A DNA stretch of 64,000 nucleotides from Bifidobacterium dentium JCM 1195 = DSM 20436 (GCF_001042595.1 NZ_AP012326.1:496001-560000); one strand, 5' to 3'; shown: positions 23,917-32,354, numbered from the stretch's first letter. Made by a program: numbers and translations. The notes: generated by a model not told the origin, from the sequence alone.

Positions 23917-24921
23917 ATGAAGGCTCTGGTACTTACCGGCGTCAAGGAATTCGAGATCCAAGATCTGGCCACTCCCGAGATACTGCCGAATGAGGTGCTG
24001 ATCAACACCGCATATGCGGGTGTGTGCGGTACCGATCACGATCTGTATGCGGGCCGTCCTGGCTCCGCCGCAGCCGTGCCGCCGATCGTGCTGGGGCATG
24101 AGAACTCGGGCGTCGTTGCCGCGATCGGTGCTGAGGTCACCAACGTCAAGGTCGGCGATCGGGTGGCCGTCGATCCGAACATCTACTGCGGTCAATGCGA
24201 GTACTGCCTTACTCAGCGTCCGGAACTGTGTGACCATCTGAGCGCCGTCGGCGTCACCCGTGACGGTGGTCTGGCCGAGCAGTTCACCGCTCCGGCCACC
24301 GTGGTCTATGCGCTGCCCGACAATGTCTCCCTGCGCGACGCCGCCGCCATCGAGCCCGTTTCCTGTGCGGTGCATGGCCTTGATTTGCTCAAGCTTCACC
24401 CGTACCAGAAGGCTTTGGTCATCGGTGACGGCTTCATGGGGCAGATTTTCGCTCAGCTGCTGCAGGCCTACGGTGTGCATCGGGTCGACTTGGCGGGCAT
24501 CTTCGACGAGAAGTTGGAACGCAACAAGTCGCAGTTCGGCGTTACCGAAACCTACAATACGACCCGTGAGCAGATTCCGTCCGAGGCCTATGACGTCATC
24601 ATCGAGGCCGTTGGACTTCCGGCAACGCAGGCGCAGGCCATCAGTGCCGCGAAAAAGGGAGCCCAGGTGCTGATGTTCGGCGTCGGCCCGCAGGAAGCCC
24701 ATTTCGAAATGAACACCTATGACATCTACAAGAAGCAGTTGACCATCCAAGGGTCCTTCATTAACCCGTTGACGTTCCGTGACGCCATCTCGCTGGTGTC
24801 TTCGGGCAAGATGAACATCGGCGGACTGATCAGCCATGAGCTCGGGCTCGAAGAGGTGCAGGATTTCCTCGATGGCAAGATTTCCGGCGTTTCCAAGGCC
24901 GTCGTCGCAATCGGCGACTGA
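23917..24921 (+). CDS. zinc-dependent medium-chain alcohol/polyol dehydrogenase
   Basis: A 334-aa MDR enzyme. 'AGVCGTDHDLYAG' and 'VLGHENSGVVAAIG' supply the catalytic-zinc Cys, His and Glu. 'NIYCGQCEYCLTQRPELC' has the four structural-zinc cysteines. A Rossmann segment ('ALVIGDGFMGQIFAQLL') follows. Its closest relatives by motif are sorbitol, threonine and galactitol-phosphate dehydrogenases; the substrate cannot be read from the sequence. AAGGTGGAAAGG precedes ATG 23917. The next gene is a carrier and the third a ROK regulator, so it most likely oxidises an imported polyol or sugar derivative with NAD(P). Confidence 0.85.
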   Translation: MKALVLTGVKEFEIQDLATPEILPNEVLINTAYAGVCGTDHDLYAGRPGSAAAVPPIVLGHENSGVVAAIGAEVTNVKVGDRVAVDPNIYCGQCEYCLTQRPELCDHLSAVGVTRDGGLAEQFTAPATVVYALPDNVSLRDAAAIEPVSCAVHGLDLLKLHPYQKALVIGDGFMGQIFAQLLQAYGVHRVDLAGIFDEKLERNKSQFGVTETYNTTREQIPSEAYDVIIEAVGLPATQAQAISAAKKGAQVLMFGVGPQEAHFEMNTYDIYKKQLTIQGSFINPLTFRDAISLVSSGKMNIGGLISHELGLEEVQDFLDGKISGVSKAVVAIGD

Positions 24922-24956
24922 CCTCATAAAGGGGTATGGCTCCCGGATGATCGGGC

Positions 24957-25033
24957 ATGGCCGCCGTGTATCCTCTGCTGCGACGGCCATCGCTACCCCA
25001 CCTACAAGATTGGGGGATACGGCGATGAGGCCG
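24957..25033 (+). other. mutually exclusive hairpins between the dehydrogenase and MFS genes
   Basis: CGGCCAT at 24984-24990 can pair backwards with ATGGCCG (24957-24963). Alternatively it pairs forwards, as CGGCC-ATCGC, with GCGAT-GAGGCCG (25022-25033), a longer stem that also closes CCCC (24996-24999) on GGGG (25013-25016). The layout resembles an attenuator. It has no T-tract, so processing or translational control is as likely as termination. Confidence 0.45.
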
Positions 25034-25111
25034 TGGCTCCCCATCCAAACCCTTAATGACGATTCGGACGATTTCCTCGATGTTGCATGGAAATCGAGTA
25101 AAGGTGCTCAC

Positions 25112-26443
25112 ATGATCGGTATTCTTGAACGACTGGGCGTTCCTCGTTCGTTGATGCTTGGTTTTCTTGCCGTCGCAATCTTTATGACCGGTGATGGTTT
25201 CGAACTGACGTTCCTGTCGAAATTCATGGTGGACCAGGGATTCGCCTCATCCCAGGCCTCACTGTTAGTGACTATATATGGCCTGTTCGCGGCGCTCGGT
25301 GGATGGTCCGCCGGTGTACTGGCCGAGATGTTCGGTGCGCGCAGGGTCATGCTGTTCGGTGCATGCTGGTGGATCGGCATCCATCTGCTGTTCCTCGGCG
25401 TTGCCATCCCCAGCCACGTCTACCTGTTGATCCTCGGTCTGTATGCGTTGCGAGGCATCGGGTACCCGCTGTTCATCTACAGCTTCGTAGTGTTGATGGC
25501 GCAATACATCTCCCCGGCTAGGCTGGCTTCGGCCACAGGCTTCTTCTGGACCTGCTTCTCCCTGGGCATCGGCGTGTTCGGTGCCTATCTGCCAAGTTTC
25601 ATCATGCCGGTTTTCGGCGAATATAAGACCTTCTGGTTCGCATTGCCCTTCTCCGTCGTCGGCACGGTCATGTGCTTCTTCTTCGTGCCGAAGAATAAGA
25701 TCGTCAAAGGTGAGGGCTTGAGCCGCAAGAAGCAGCTGAAGGAACTGACCGAAGGCGCCACCATCCTTGTCACGAATCGTAAGATCCTCATCTGCGCCAT
25801 CATCCGCATCATCAACAATCTGCTGCTATACGGCTTCCCGGTCATCATGCCGCTGTACCTGTGCACCGCGCACAACGGTGGCATCAACATCTTCAAAACC
25901 GAGGAATGGATGCGCATCTGGGGATTCGTATTCGTGGTCACACTGATCTTCAACACCTTCTGGGGTTGGTTCATGGACCGTTTCGGCTGGGTGTGGCCGA
26001 TGCGTTGGTTCGGGTGTGCGGTGCTCGCCGTCGGTTCCGTGGCCTTCTATTACATACCGCAATGGTTCGGTGCGAATGCGTTGATGATGATCGTCGCGGC
26101 GATCATCGTCGGTATCGGTACCTGCGCCTTCTCGTCGCTTCCGACCATCATGACGTTGTATGCCGGCGAAGGCAAGCAGGGCGCGGCTCTTTCCGCATAC
26201 AATCTTGCCGCAGGCCTCACCACATTCGCAGGCCCCGGCATTGCGACGATATTGTTGCCGACCATCGGCTATGGCGGTGTGTGCTGGACCTATGCCGCGC
26301 TCTACGTGCTGGCATTCGTGCTGACGCTGTGTATCCGCCCGAAGCAGCCCGGCTTCGACGGCCACGGGCATCGCATCAGGCATACGGCTTCGCCAAGGGT
26401 CCTCGTGGAAGAGATCGAGAAAGTCGCGCAGGCCGCCGCCTGA
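25112..26443 (+). CDS. MFS transporter (polyol/sugar type)
   Basis: A 443-aa carrier with 12 TM helices. 'FMTGDGFELTFLSKFMVDQGFASSQASLLVTIYGLFAALGGWSAGVLAEMFGARRVMLFG' (given here in family terms) contains the loop 2-3 signature GxLAExFGxRR. The second half has 'GWFMDRFGWVWPMRW', its repeat. I choose ATG 25112 (AAAGGTG 5 nt upstream) and not ATG 25025, whose GGGGG ribosome site would be buried in a hairpin. The neighbouring dehydrogenase and ROK regulator suggest uptake of the dehydrogenase substrate. Its stop codon lies in one arm of a terminator hairpin shared with the convergent ROK gene. Confidence 0.88.
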   Translation: MIGILERLGVPRSLMLGFLAVAIFMTGDGFELTFLSKFMVDQGFASSQASLLVTIYGLFAALGGWSAGVLAEMFGARRVMLFGACWWIGIHLLFLGVAIPSHVYLLILGLYALRGIGYPLFIYSFVVLMAQYISPARLASATGFFWTCFSLGIGVFGAYLPSFIMPVFGEYKTFWFALPFSVVGTVMCFFFVPKNKIVKGEGLSRKKQLKELTEGATILVTNRKILICAIIRIINNLLLYGFPVIMPLYLCTAHNGGINIFKTEEWMRIWGFVFVVTLIFNTFWGWFMDRFGWVWPMRWFGCAVLAVGSVAFYYIPQWFGANALMMIVAAIIVGIGTCAFSSLPTIMTLYAGEGKQGAALSAYNLAAGLTTFAGPGIATILLPTIGYGGVCWTYAALYVLAFVLTLCIRPKQPGFDGHGHRIRHTASPRVLVEEIEKVAQAAA

Positions 26444-26460
26444 TTCGCCGATCAGGCGGC
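26435..26460. terminator. shared terminator containing both convergent stop codons
   Basis: A perfect 10-bp stem (26435-26444 with 26451-26460) with a 6-nt loop. The TGA of the MFS gene (26441-26443) is in the left arm and the stop of the ROK gene (26452-26454) in the right arm. The GC-rich stem lacks T-tracts. Confidence 0.6.
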
Positions 26461-27591
26461 GTGGCCGCAAATCTCGTCGATGAAGATTTGCACGAAACGC
26501 AATGCCGCACCGATTTCGTTCTGGTTGTCCAGGCACAGACTCTTACGTAGCGTGAAATGATCGGTGTGGAAAGCGCTGCGTTCCTCGACGAGTCTTTTAA
26601 GGGTGGTGACATCGTCATCGTCGAGATAGTGCGCGGCTTCGCCGCCGATGATGATATCGCCGGCCAACATGGATCGAATGTTGCGGATGGCTTGCGCCAC
26701 GTTGCCAAGCCATCCGTTAAACCGTTGCCGGTGCTCCTGTTCACCCTGTTCAAGTACGCTGAAGAAGCCGGATAGGCTTTCGCCGTCTTCGGTCAGGGCC
26801 TCGGGGGAGCAGTAGACATCCATGCAACCGCGCTGCCCGCAGTAGCATTCACCTCCATCCGGCACCAGCGTCATATGCTCAATGGTGCCATTGCAGAGAT
26901 TCGGCCCTTGGTAGAGTTGGCCGTCAACGATGACGGCTCCGCCCGGACGCATTTCGAGATACACGCATACGGCATCGGTGAGCGAATGGTCAAACCACAG
27001 TTCGGCCATGGCCGCGGCATCGGAATCGTGGATCATGATGCATGGAAACTTCACGTTTTGCGCGATGACGTCAAGCCGAAGTCCGGTATTGCCCATGATA
27101 TTGCCGAAGGTGATGGTCTGTCCGTCCGCGGAGACGATGCCTTGGATGCTGAAAGCCACACCGAGAACGTTGTCGTCGTTCCTCTCGACGCCTGCGGCGA
27201 AAGCGTTGATGATGACGCCCATCTGTTGGTAGTAGATGTCAGTGTTGTGGTAGGGCAGGAGCTTGAACTTGCGCGAGATGACGTTGCCGCCAAGGTCGAC
27301 CGCGCACAGAGTCAACCCGTTGGCACGCATGGTCACGCCGATTGCGATCTTCGCCCTGCAGACGAAGGCGAAGGTCTGTGCCTTGCGTCCGCCGGTGGAT
27401 TCGAGTTGCTCGCCTTTACGGATGAGGCCTTCGACTTCCAGCGTGCGTAGATTCTGTGTGATGGTGGGCAAACTCAGGTTCAGTTCGCGTTCCAGCATCT
27501 GCTTTGTGGCAGGGCCTTTGGAATACAGGTACGCCGTGATGGCGCGTTTGTTGAGTTCCTTGACGGATGCGGGAGGCGTCGTCTTCATCAT
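26452..27591 (-). CDS. ROK-family transcriptional regulator
   Basis: A 379-aa repressor-type ROK protein. The N-terminal winged helix 'KELNKRAITAYLYSKGPATKQMLERELNLSLPTITQNLRTLEVEGLI' is followed by 'GRKAQTF' and the sugar-kinase-like fold. It retains the zinc motif 'GGECYCGQRGCMDVYCSPEAL', but the kinase ATP loop is not obvious, so it senses rather than phosphorylates its sugar. The start is ATG 27591, with TGGAG 5 nt upstream; ATG 27612 is upstream in frame. It is convergent with the carrier gene and likely controls the dehydrogenase-MFS unit and itself, given the related motifs in both promoters. Confidence 0.9.
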   Translation of the reverse strand: MMKTTPPASVKELNKRAITAYLYSKGPATKQMLERELNLSLPTITQNLRTLEVEGLIRKGEQLESTGGRKAQTFAFVCRAKIAIGVTMRANGLTLCAVDLGGNVISRKFKLLPYHNTDIYYQQMGVIINAFAAGVERNDDNVLGVAFSIQGIVSADGQTITFGNIMGNTGLRLDVIAQNVKFPCIMIHDSDAAAMAELWFDHSLTDAVCVYLEMRPGGAVIVDGQLYQGPNLCNGTIEHMTLVPDGGECYCGQRGCMDVYCSPEALTEDGESLSGFFSVLEQGEQEHRQRFNGWLGNVAQAIRNIRSMLAGDIIIGGEAAHYLDDDDVTTLKRLVEERSAFHTDHFTLRKSLCLDNQNEIGAALRFVQIFIDEICGHAA

Positions 27592-27628
27592 TGAGCTCCA
27601 TTCGTATTCCATGATGCAAAGTCTGGGA

Positions 27629-27657
27629 ATTATTCTACTTTAGAAAAGTGTTTTCAA
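27629..27657 (-). promoter_or_regulatory. ROK gene promoter with internal dyad
   Basis: On the minus strand TTGAAA (27657-27652), 17 nt, AATAAT (27634-27629). The spacer contains the dyad GAAAA-GTG-TTTTC (27643-27655), well placed for autorepression. Confidence 0.6.
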
Positions 27658-27888
27658 GAAGTTGTGGTGTTTTGTATAAAAAAATAAATAGCTTTTCAAA
27701 AAGCTACTCGGAAAAACATTGTTCGTGTGTGTGTAATAGATGGATATTTCGAACAAAACATAACAAAATAGTTGATTTTAGCGTTGGTGTGTGCATTTCA
27801 AGCGACAAAATAAACATAAATAGCAAAGAATTGAACATCAAGCGCACGACACGACGCGTACTATACAAGCGCGGATAACTTAGGTAGA
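27658..27888. other. AT-rich spacer between ROK gene and adhE
   Basis: About 230 bp of strikingly AT-rich DNA in an otherwise GC-rich region. It holds an 8-bp inverted repeat (27689-27706, TAGCTTTT/AAAAGCTA), many A/T runs, and near its end TACTAT (27859-27864), a possible adhE -10. I see no credible gene; the one short open frame has atypical composition and no ribosome site. It may serve as UP-element and regulator platform for the flanking promoters. Confidence 0.6.
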
Positions 27889-27906
27889 TTGTGACTCAGG
27901 TCACAA
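27889..27906 (+). promoter_or_regulatory. Rex-type operator upstream of adhE
   Basis: TTGTGACTCAGGTCACAA is an 18-bp palindrome with 7-bp arms and a 4-bp centre. It matches the Rex consensus TTGTGA-N6-TCACAA. Rex represses fermentation genes at high NAD+/NADH, so adhE would be induced when NADH accumulates. The CRP/FNR motif is similar in shape; the adhE context favours Rex. Confidence 0.75.
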
Positions 27907-27995
27907 CGGTGCCCGGTAATGTATCCGTCCGATACGGATGGATGAGGAATAAACGAATACCGCTTTGCAAACCCAAGAATCGAGGAGGACTTCAA

Positions 27996-30728
27996 GTGGC
28001 AGACGCAAAGAAGAAGGAAGAGCCGACCAAGCCGACTCCGGAGGAGAAGCTCGCCGCAGCTCAGGCCGAGGTCGATGAGCTGGTGAATAAGGGCCTGAAG
28101 GCGCTCGACGAATTCGAGAAACTCGATCAGAAGCAGGTCGACCGCATCGTCGCCAAGGCCTCCGTCGCCGCCTTGAACAAGCATCTGGTGCTCGCCAAGA
28201 TGGCCGTTGAGGAAACCGGCCGTGGTCTGGTCGAAGACAAGGCCACCAAGAACATCTTCGCGTGCGAGCATGTCACCAACTATCTGGCTGGACAGCGCAC
28301 CGTCGGCATCATCCGCGAAGACGACGTGATGGGCATCGACGAGATCGCCGAACCGGTCGGCGTCGTCGCCGGCGTGACTCCGGTCACCAATCCGACCTCC
28401 ACCGCCATCTTCAAGTCCCTGATCGCGCTCAAGACCCGTTGTCCGATCGTCTTCGGCTTCCACCCGGGCGCGCAGAACTGCTCCGTGGCCGCCGCGAAGA
28501 TCGTGCGCGACGCCGCCATCGAGGCTGGTGCTCCGGAGAACTGTATCCAGTGGATCGAGCATCCGTCCATCGAGGCCACCGGCGCCCTGATGAAGCATGA
28601 CGGCATCGCAACCATCCTCGCCACCGGTGGTCCGGGCATGGTCAAGGCCGCTTATTCCTCCGGCAAGCCGGCCCTTGGCGTCGGTGCCGGCAACGCTCCG
28701 GCCTACATCGACAGGAACGTGGACGTGGTGCGTGCCGCCAACGACCTGATTCTGTCCAAGCATTTCGACTATGGCATGATCTGCGCCACCGAGCAGGCCA
28801 TCATCGCCGACAAGGAGATCTACGCTCCGCTCATCAAGGAGATGAAGCGTCGCAAGGCCTACTTCGTGAACGATGAGGAGAAGGCCAAGCTCGAGCAGTA
28901 CATGTTCGGCTGCACCTCCTATTCCGGCCAGACCCCGAAGCTCAACTCCGTGGTACCGGGCAAGTCTCCGCAGTACATCGCCAAGGCCGCAGGCTTCGAC
29001 ATTCCGGAAGACGTCACCATCCTCGCCGCCGAGTGCAAGGAGGTCGGCGAGAACGAACCGCTCACCATGGAGAAGCTCGCTCCGGTGCAGGCGGTGCTGA
29101 AGTCCGAAAACAAGGAACAGGGCTTCGAGATGTGCGAAGCCATGCTCAAGCATGGCGCAGGCCACACCGCGGCCATCCACACCAACGATCAGGCCCTGGT
29201 ACGCGAATACGGCCAGCGCATGCACGCATGCCGCATCATCTGGAACTCCCCGAGCTCCCTTGGCGGCGTGGGCGACATCTACAACGCCATCGCACCGTCC
29301 CTGACCTTGGGTTGCGGCTCCTACGGCGGCAACTCCGTGTCCGGCAACGTTCAGGCAGTCAATCTTCTCAACATCAAGCGCATCGCTCGGAGGAACAACA
29401 ACATGCAGTGGTTCAAGATTCCGGCCAAGACCTACTTCGAGCCGAACGCCATCAAGTATCTGCGCGACATGTACGGCATCGAAAAGGCCGTCATCGTGTG
29501 CGACAAGGTCATGGAGCAGCTTGGCGTGGTCGACAAGATCATCGACCAGCTGCGCGCACGTTCCAACCGCGTGACCTTCCGCATCATCGATTACGTCGAG
29601 CCGGAGCCGAGCGTCGAAACCGTCGAACGCGGTGCCGCCATGATGCGCGAGGAGTTCGAACCGGACACCATCATCGCCGTCGGCGGTGGTTCCCCGATGG
29701 ACGCCTCCAAGATCATGTGGCTGCTGTACGAGCACCCGGAGATCTCCTTCTCCGACGTGCGCGAGAAGTTCTTCGACATCCGTAAGCGCGCCTTCAAGAT
29801 TCCGCCGCTGGGCAAGAAGGCCAAGCTCGTGTGCATCCCGACCTCGTCCGGCACCGGTTCCGAAGTCACGCCGTTCGCCGTGATTACCGACCACAAGACC
29901 GGCTACAAGTACCCGATCACCGATTATGCGCTGACCCCGTCCGTTGCCATCGTCGATCCGGTGCTGGCCCGCACCCAGCCGCGCAAGCTGGCTTCCGACG
30001 CTGGCTTCGACGCGCTGACCCACTCCTTCGAGGCCTTCGTGTCCGTCTATGCCAACGATTTCACTGATGGCATGGCACTGCACGCAGCCAAGCTGATCTG
30101 GGACAATCTGGCCGAATCCGTCAACGGCGAGCCGGGCGAAGACAAGATCAAGGCTCAGGAGAAGATGCACAACGCCGCCACCATGGCGGGCATGGCCTTC
30201 GGCTCCGCCTTCCTCGGCATGTGCCATGGCATGGCCCACACCATCGGCGCCCTGTGCCACGTGGCCCACGGCCGTACCAACTCCATCCTCCTGCCGTATG
30301 TGATCCGTTACAACGGTTCCATTCCGGAGGAGCCGACCAGCTGGCCGAAGTACAACAAGTACATCGCTCCGGAACGCTACCAGGAAATCGCCAAGAACCT
30401 TGGTATCAATCCGGGCAAGACCCCGGCCGAAGGTGTCGAGAACCTGGCCAAGGCCGTCGAGGACTACCGCGATAACAAGCTCGGTATGAACAAGAGCTTC
30501 CAGGAATGCGGCGTGGACGAGGATTACTTCTGGTCCGTTCTCGATCAGATCGGCATGCGCGCCTACGAAGACCAGTGCGCTCCGGCGAACCCGCGTATCC
30601 CGCAGATCGAGGATATGAAGGACATCGCCATCGCCGCCTACTACGGCGTCAGCCAGGAGGAGGGCCACAAGCTGCGCGTCCAGCGTCAGGGCGAGGCCGC
30701 CACGGAGGAAGCCTCCGAGCGCGTGTGA
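27996..30728 (+). CDS. adhE: bifunctional acetaldehyde-CoA/alcohol dehydrogenase AdhE
   Basis: A 910-aa fusion reducing acetyl-CoA to acetaldehyde and then ethanol with two NADH. The N-terminal aldehyde dehydrogenase half contains 'GVAGVTPVTNPTSTAIFKS', 'ALGVGAGNAPAYID' and the catalytic Cys in 'YGMICATEQAII'. The C-terminal iron alcohol dehydrogenase half has 'IAVGGGSPMDASKIMW', 'TSSGTGSEVTPFAV' and the metal-binding 'MCHGMAHTIGALCHVAHGRTN'. It forms cytosolic spirosome filaments in other bacteria. I choose GTG 27996 with GAGGAGG 7 nt upstream; the earlier in-frame GTG (27891) lies inside the Rex box. It is monocistronic and regenerates NAD+ for the bifid shunt. Confidence 0.97.
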   Translation: MADAKKKEEPTKPTPEEKLAAAQAEVDELVNKGLKALDEFEKLDQKQVDRIVAKASVAALNKHLVLAKMAVEETGRGLVEDKATKNIFACEHVTNYLAGQRTVGIIREDDVMGIDEIAEPVGVVAGVTPVTNPTSTAIFKSLIALKTRCPIVFGFHPGAQNCSVAAAKIVRDAAIEAGAPENCIQWIEHPSIEATGALMKHDGIATILATGGPGMVKAAYSSGKPALGVGAGNAPAYIDRNVDVVRAANDLILSKHFDYGMICATEQAIIADKEIYAPLIKEMKRRKAYFVNDEEKAKLEQYMFGCTSYSGQTPKLNSVVPGKSPQYIAKAAGFDIPEDVTILAAECKEVGENEPLTMEKLAPVQAVLKSENKEQGFEMCEAMLKHGAGHTAAIHTNDQALVREYGQRMHACRIIWNSPSSLGGVGDIYNAIAPSLTLGCGSYGGNSVSGNVQAVNLLNIKRIARRNNNMQWFKIPAKTYFEPNAIKYLRDMYGIEKAVIVCDKVMEQLGVVDKIIDQLRARSNRVTFRIIDYVEPEPSVETVERGAAMMREEFEPDTIIAVGGGSPMDASKIMWLLYEHPEISFSDVREKFFDIRKRAFKIPPLGKKAKLVCIPTSSGTGSEVTPFAVITDHKTGYKYPITDYALTPSVAIVDPVLARTQPRKLASDAGFDALTHSFEAFVSVYANDFTDGMALHAAKLIWDNLAESVNGEPGEDKIKAQEKMHNAATMAGMAFGSAFLGMCHGMAHTIGALCHVAHGRTNSILLPYVIRYNGSIPEEPTSWPKYNKYIAPERYQEIAKNLGINPGKTPAEGVENLAKAVEDYRDNKLGMNKSFQECGVDEDYFWSVLDQIGMRAYEDQCAPANPRIPQIEDMKDIAIAAYYGVSQEEGHKLRVQRQGEAATEEASERV

Positions 30729-30747
30729 GATCCGCGTGAAGCGCACC

Positions 30748-30781
30748 GTATATATGGACCACAGCACGTCCATGTATATAT
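30748..30781. repeat. AT-rich imperfect inverted repeat after adhE
   Basis: TATATATGGAC (30749-30759) and GTCCATGTATATA (30768-30780) form a stem with a two-base bulge around an 8-nt loop, 20 bp after the adhE stop. It may protect the mRNA 3' end. Confidence 0.55.
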
Positions 30782-30795
30782 AAGGAGTAATCCGT

Positions 30796-30832
30796 AAGGA
30801 GCCCGGTCGGGAACGGTCCCGCCGGGCTCCTT
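30796..30832 (+). terminator. adhE terminator hairpin
   Basis: A GC-rich stem AAGGAGCCCGG (30796-30806) with CCGGGCTCCTT (30822-30832), extended inside by CGGGA/TCCCG. Only TTGG follows, so the U-tract is weak. Confidence 0.65.
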
Positions 30833-30960
30833 GGCATTGCCACGGTCTTCCGTGATGATGGGTATCCGCCGACAGCATGGATTCCCGGCGAGAGCGATAT
30901 GGCGTGGCTTTGAGCGTAATGGGGCTGGATTTCATTGTTGTTTTTTCGTAGCGTAGTGGA

Positions 30961-31767
30961 ATGACCGATATTTCGAATCGACGACCTGCGCAATCACGAA
31001 GACGCGGAGGATTGCGCTTATGGCTCCCCGGGCAGCCGGGTGCGCTCATGATGGTGCTTTCCCCGGCCGTTGCGGGAATCGTGGCCGCATGGGCGTACCG
31101 TGGATTCGCGTGGACGCCTTGGTGGTTGCTCATCTGCTGGCTGTTGTGCTACTGCGTGCAGTTTTCCGCCGCGCGTTGGTTCAAATCGCATGGTGCCCAC
31201 CGCTGGATGCTGCAGCCATTGGTGTACTGCATCGTGCTTTGCGCGGTCGGTCTGCCGTTTGTGGTGCTGCATCCGGGGATTCTCGCTTGGGCTCCGCCGT
31301 TTGCGGTGCTTGCCGCGATTTCGTTCCGTGCCTCGTGGGTGCGCAAGGAGCGTTCGCTATGGTCGAACGCCGCGGCGGTGTCGGCCTCCTGCCTGATGCC
31401 GATGCTGACGTTCTGCTATGGCGTCGATACGCCTGACATTCCGTATCTCAGCATACCCGGGATATCGTTGTTCCTTACGTTTTTCATGGTGCAGTTCGGC
31501 TCGGTGCTGTTTGTCAAGACGATGATTCGCGAGCGGGGGAGAAGGTCGTACATCGTGGCCTCCTGGATTTGGCATGCCGTCATGCTGGCATGGTGGACCT
31601 TCGTCGGTAACGGATATCTGATCGCATTGGCGGCGATGCTGCTCATACGGGCCGTCGCCCTGCCGATGATTGCACGTCGGCGTACGGTCAGGCCGTTGGC
31701 CGTCGGCATCACCGAATTCGTGACGAGCACGGCCTCGCTGATACTCAACATCTGCGCATTGCTTTGA
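30961..31767 (+). CDS. YwiC-like integral membrane protein
   Basis: A 268-aa protein with about eight TM helices after an Arg-rich cytosolic N-terminus. The first helix is preceded by 'LWLPGQPGALMMVLSPAVAGI', the YwiC-family opening (typically LPxQHGAWxMLxxP), with the usual His replaced by Pro. Several further helices have Trp/Cys-rich faces. The function of YwiC is not established; in Bacillus the gene lies near fnr and nitrate genes. Here it follows adhE but has its own start region (GTAGCGTAGTGGA before ATG 30961). A redox-linked role is only a guess from the neighbour. Confidence 0.75.
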   Translation: MTDISNRRPAQSRRRGGLRLWLPGQPGALMMVLSPAVAGIVAAWAYRGFAWTPWWLLICWLLCYCVQFSAARWFKSHGAHRWMLQPLVYCIVLCAVGLPFVVLHPGILAWAPPFAVLAAISFRASWVRKERSLWSNAAAVSASCLMPMLTFCYGVDTPDIPYLSIPGISLFLTFFMVQFGSVLFVKTMIRERGRRSYIVASWIWHAVMLAWWTFVGNGYLIALAAMLLIRAVALPMIARRRTVRPLAVGITEFVTSTASLILNICALL

Positions 31768-32028
31768 TGGCATTCGGCGACACGCCAGAATTTCTTAAGG
31801 CCACCCCTGATGCTTAAATAAAGAAGTTGCCTGATTTTAGGGCTCGCAAATTGGAATTAAAAAAGCGAGCGTGGCACAGAGATTCACGTAAGTGAGCATC
31901 TGCATGGCTACGCACTGATGTGGTATGACCACGGGGCTGTATGGCTCTGTGGGTCTTCTGCGCCGGTGCCCTTTGAGAAGCAGGCTGGTAAACAGTAACT
32001 AACGAATCGCTAGAAAGGGCGGAAGGCA
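31768..32028 (+). promoter_or_regulatory. leader/promoter region of the S10 operon
   Basis: A 261-bp gene-free stretch ahead of rpsJ. It holds AT-rich patches near 31790-31860, a CTCGC...GCGAG dyad (about 31843-31869) and a GC-richer leader with GAAAGGGCGGAAGG before the rpsJ start. I cannot place a canonical promoter with confidence. In other bacteria the S10 leader carries an L4-responsive attenuator; no obvious copy is seen. Confidence 0.45.
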
Positions 32029-32337
32029 ATGGCGGGACAGAAAATCCGCATCAGGCTTAAGTCCTATGACCATGAGGTCATCGACCAATCGGCGAAGAAG
32101 ATCGTCGAAACGGTGACGAACGCGGGCGCAACTGTGGTTGGCCCGGTTCCGCTCCCGACCGAGAAGAACGTGTTCGTCGTTATCCGTTCTCCTCACAAGT
32201 ACAAGGATTCTCGCGAGCACTTCGAGATGCGCACTCATAAGCGTCTCATCGACATTGTGGACCCGACCCCGAAGGCCGTGGACTCCCTTATGCACATTGA
32301 TCTGCCCGCAGATGTGAACATCGAGATCAAGCTGTAA
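32029..32337 (+). CDS. rpsJ: 30S ribosomal protein S10
   Basis: A 102-aa protein of normal size, '[27 protein letters not shown]' to '[20 protein letters not shown]'. S10 sits in the 30S head and, as NusE, joins NusB and NusG in antitermination. It opens the S10 operon after a 261-bp leader; AAGGGCGGAAGG precedes ATG 32029. Unlike many bacteria, tufA/fusA are not directly upstream in this window. Confidence 0.98.
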   Translation: MAGQKIRIRLKSYDHEVIDQSAKKIVETVTNAGATVVGPVPLPTEKNVFVVIRSPHKYKDSREHFEMRTHKRLIDIVDPTPKAVDSLMHIDLPADVNIEIKL

Positions 32338-32354
32338 GGGAGGAGGGAACCATT

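Noticed and set aside
25025..25111. upstream ATG 25025 as start of the MFS carrier
   Set aside because: The extra 29 residues are hydrophilic and unlike the family N-terminus, and the ribosome site would be inside a hairpin; ATG 25112 has a better site.
27648..27878. 76-codon frame in the AT-rich spacer
   Set aside because: No ribosome site, unusual composition, and it begins inside the ROK promoter.
28262..28600. plus-strand frame inside adhE in another phase
   Set aside because: Arg/His-rich frame-shift shadow of a highly expressed gene.
27861..31133. 1090-codon open frame on the minus strand opposite adhE
   Set aside because: A by-product of the strong codon bias of AdhE; the product shows no domain and would cover the Rex box and the AdhE start.
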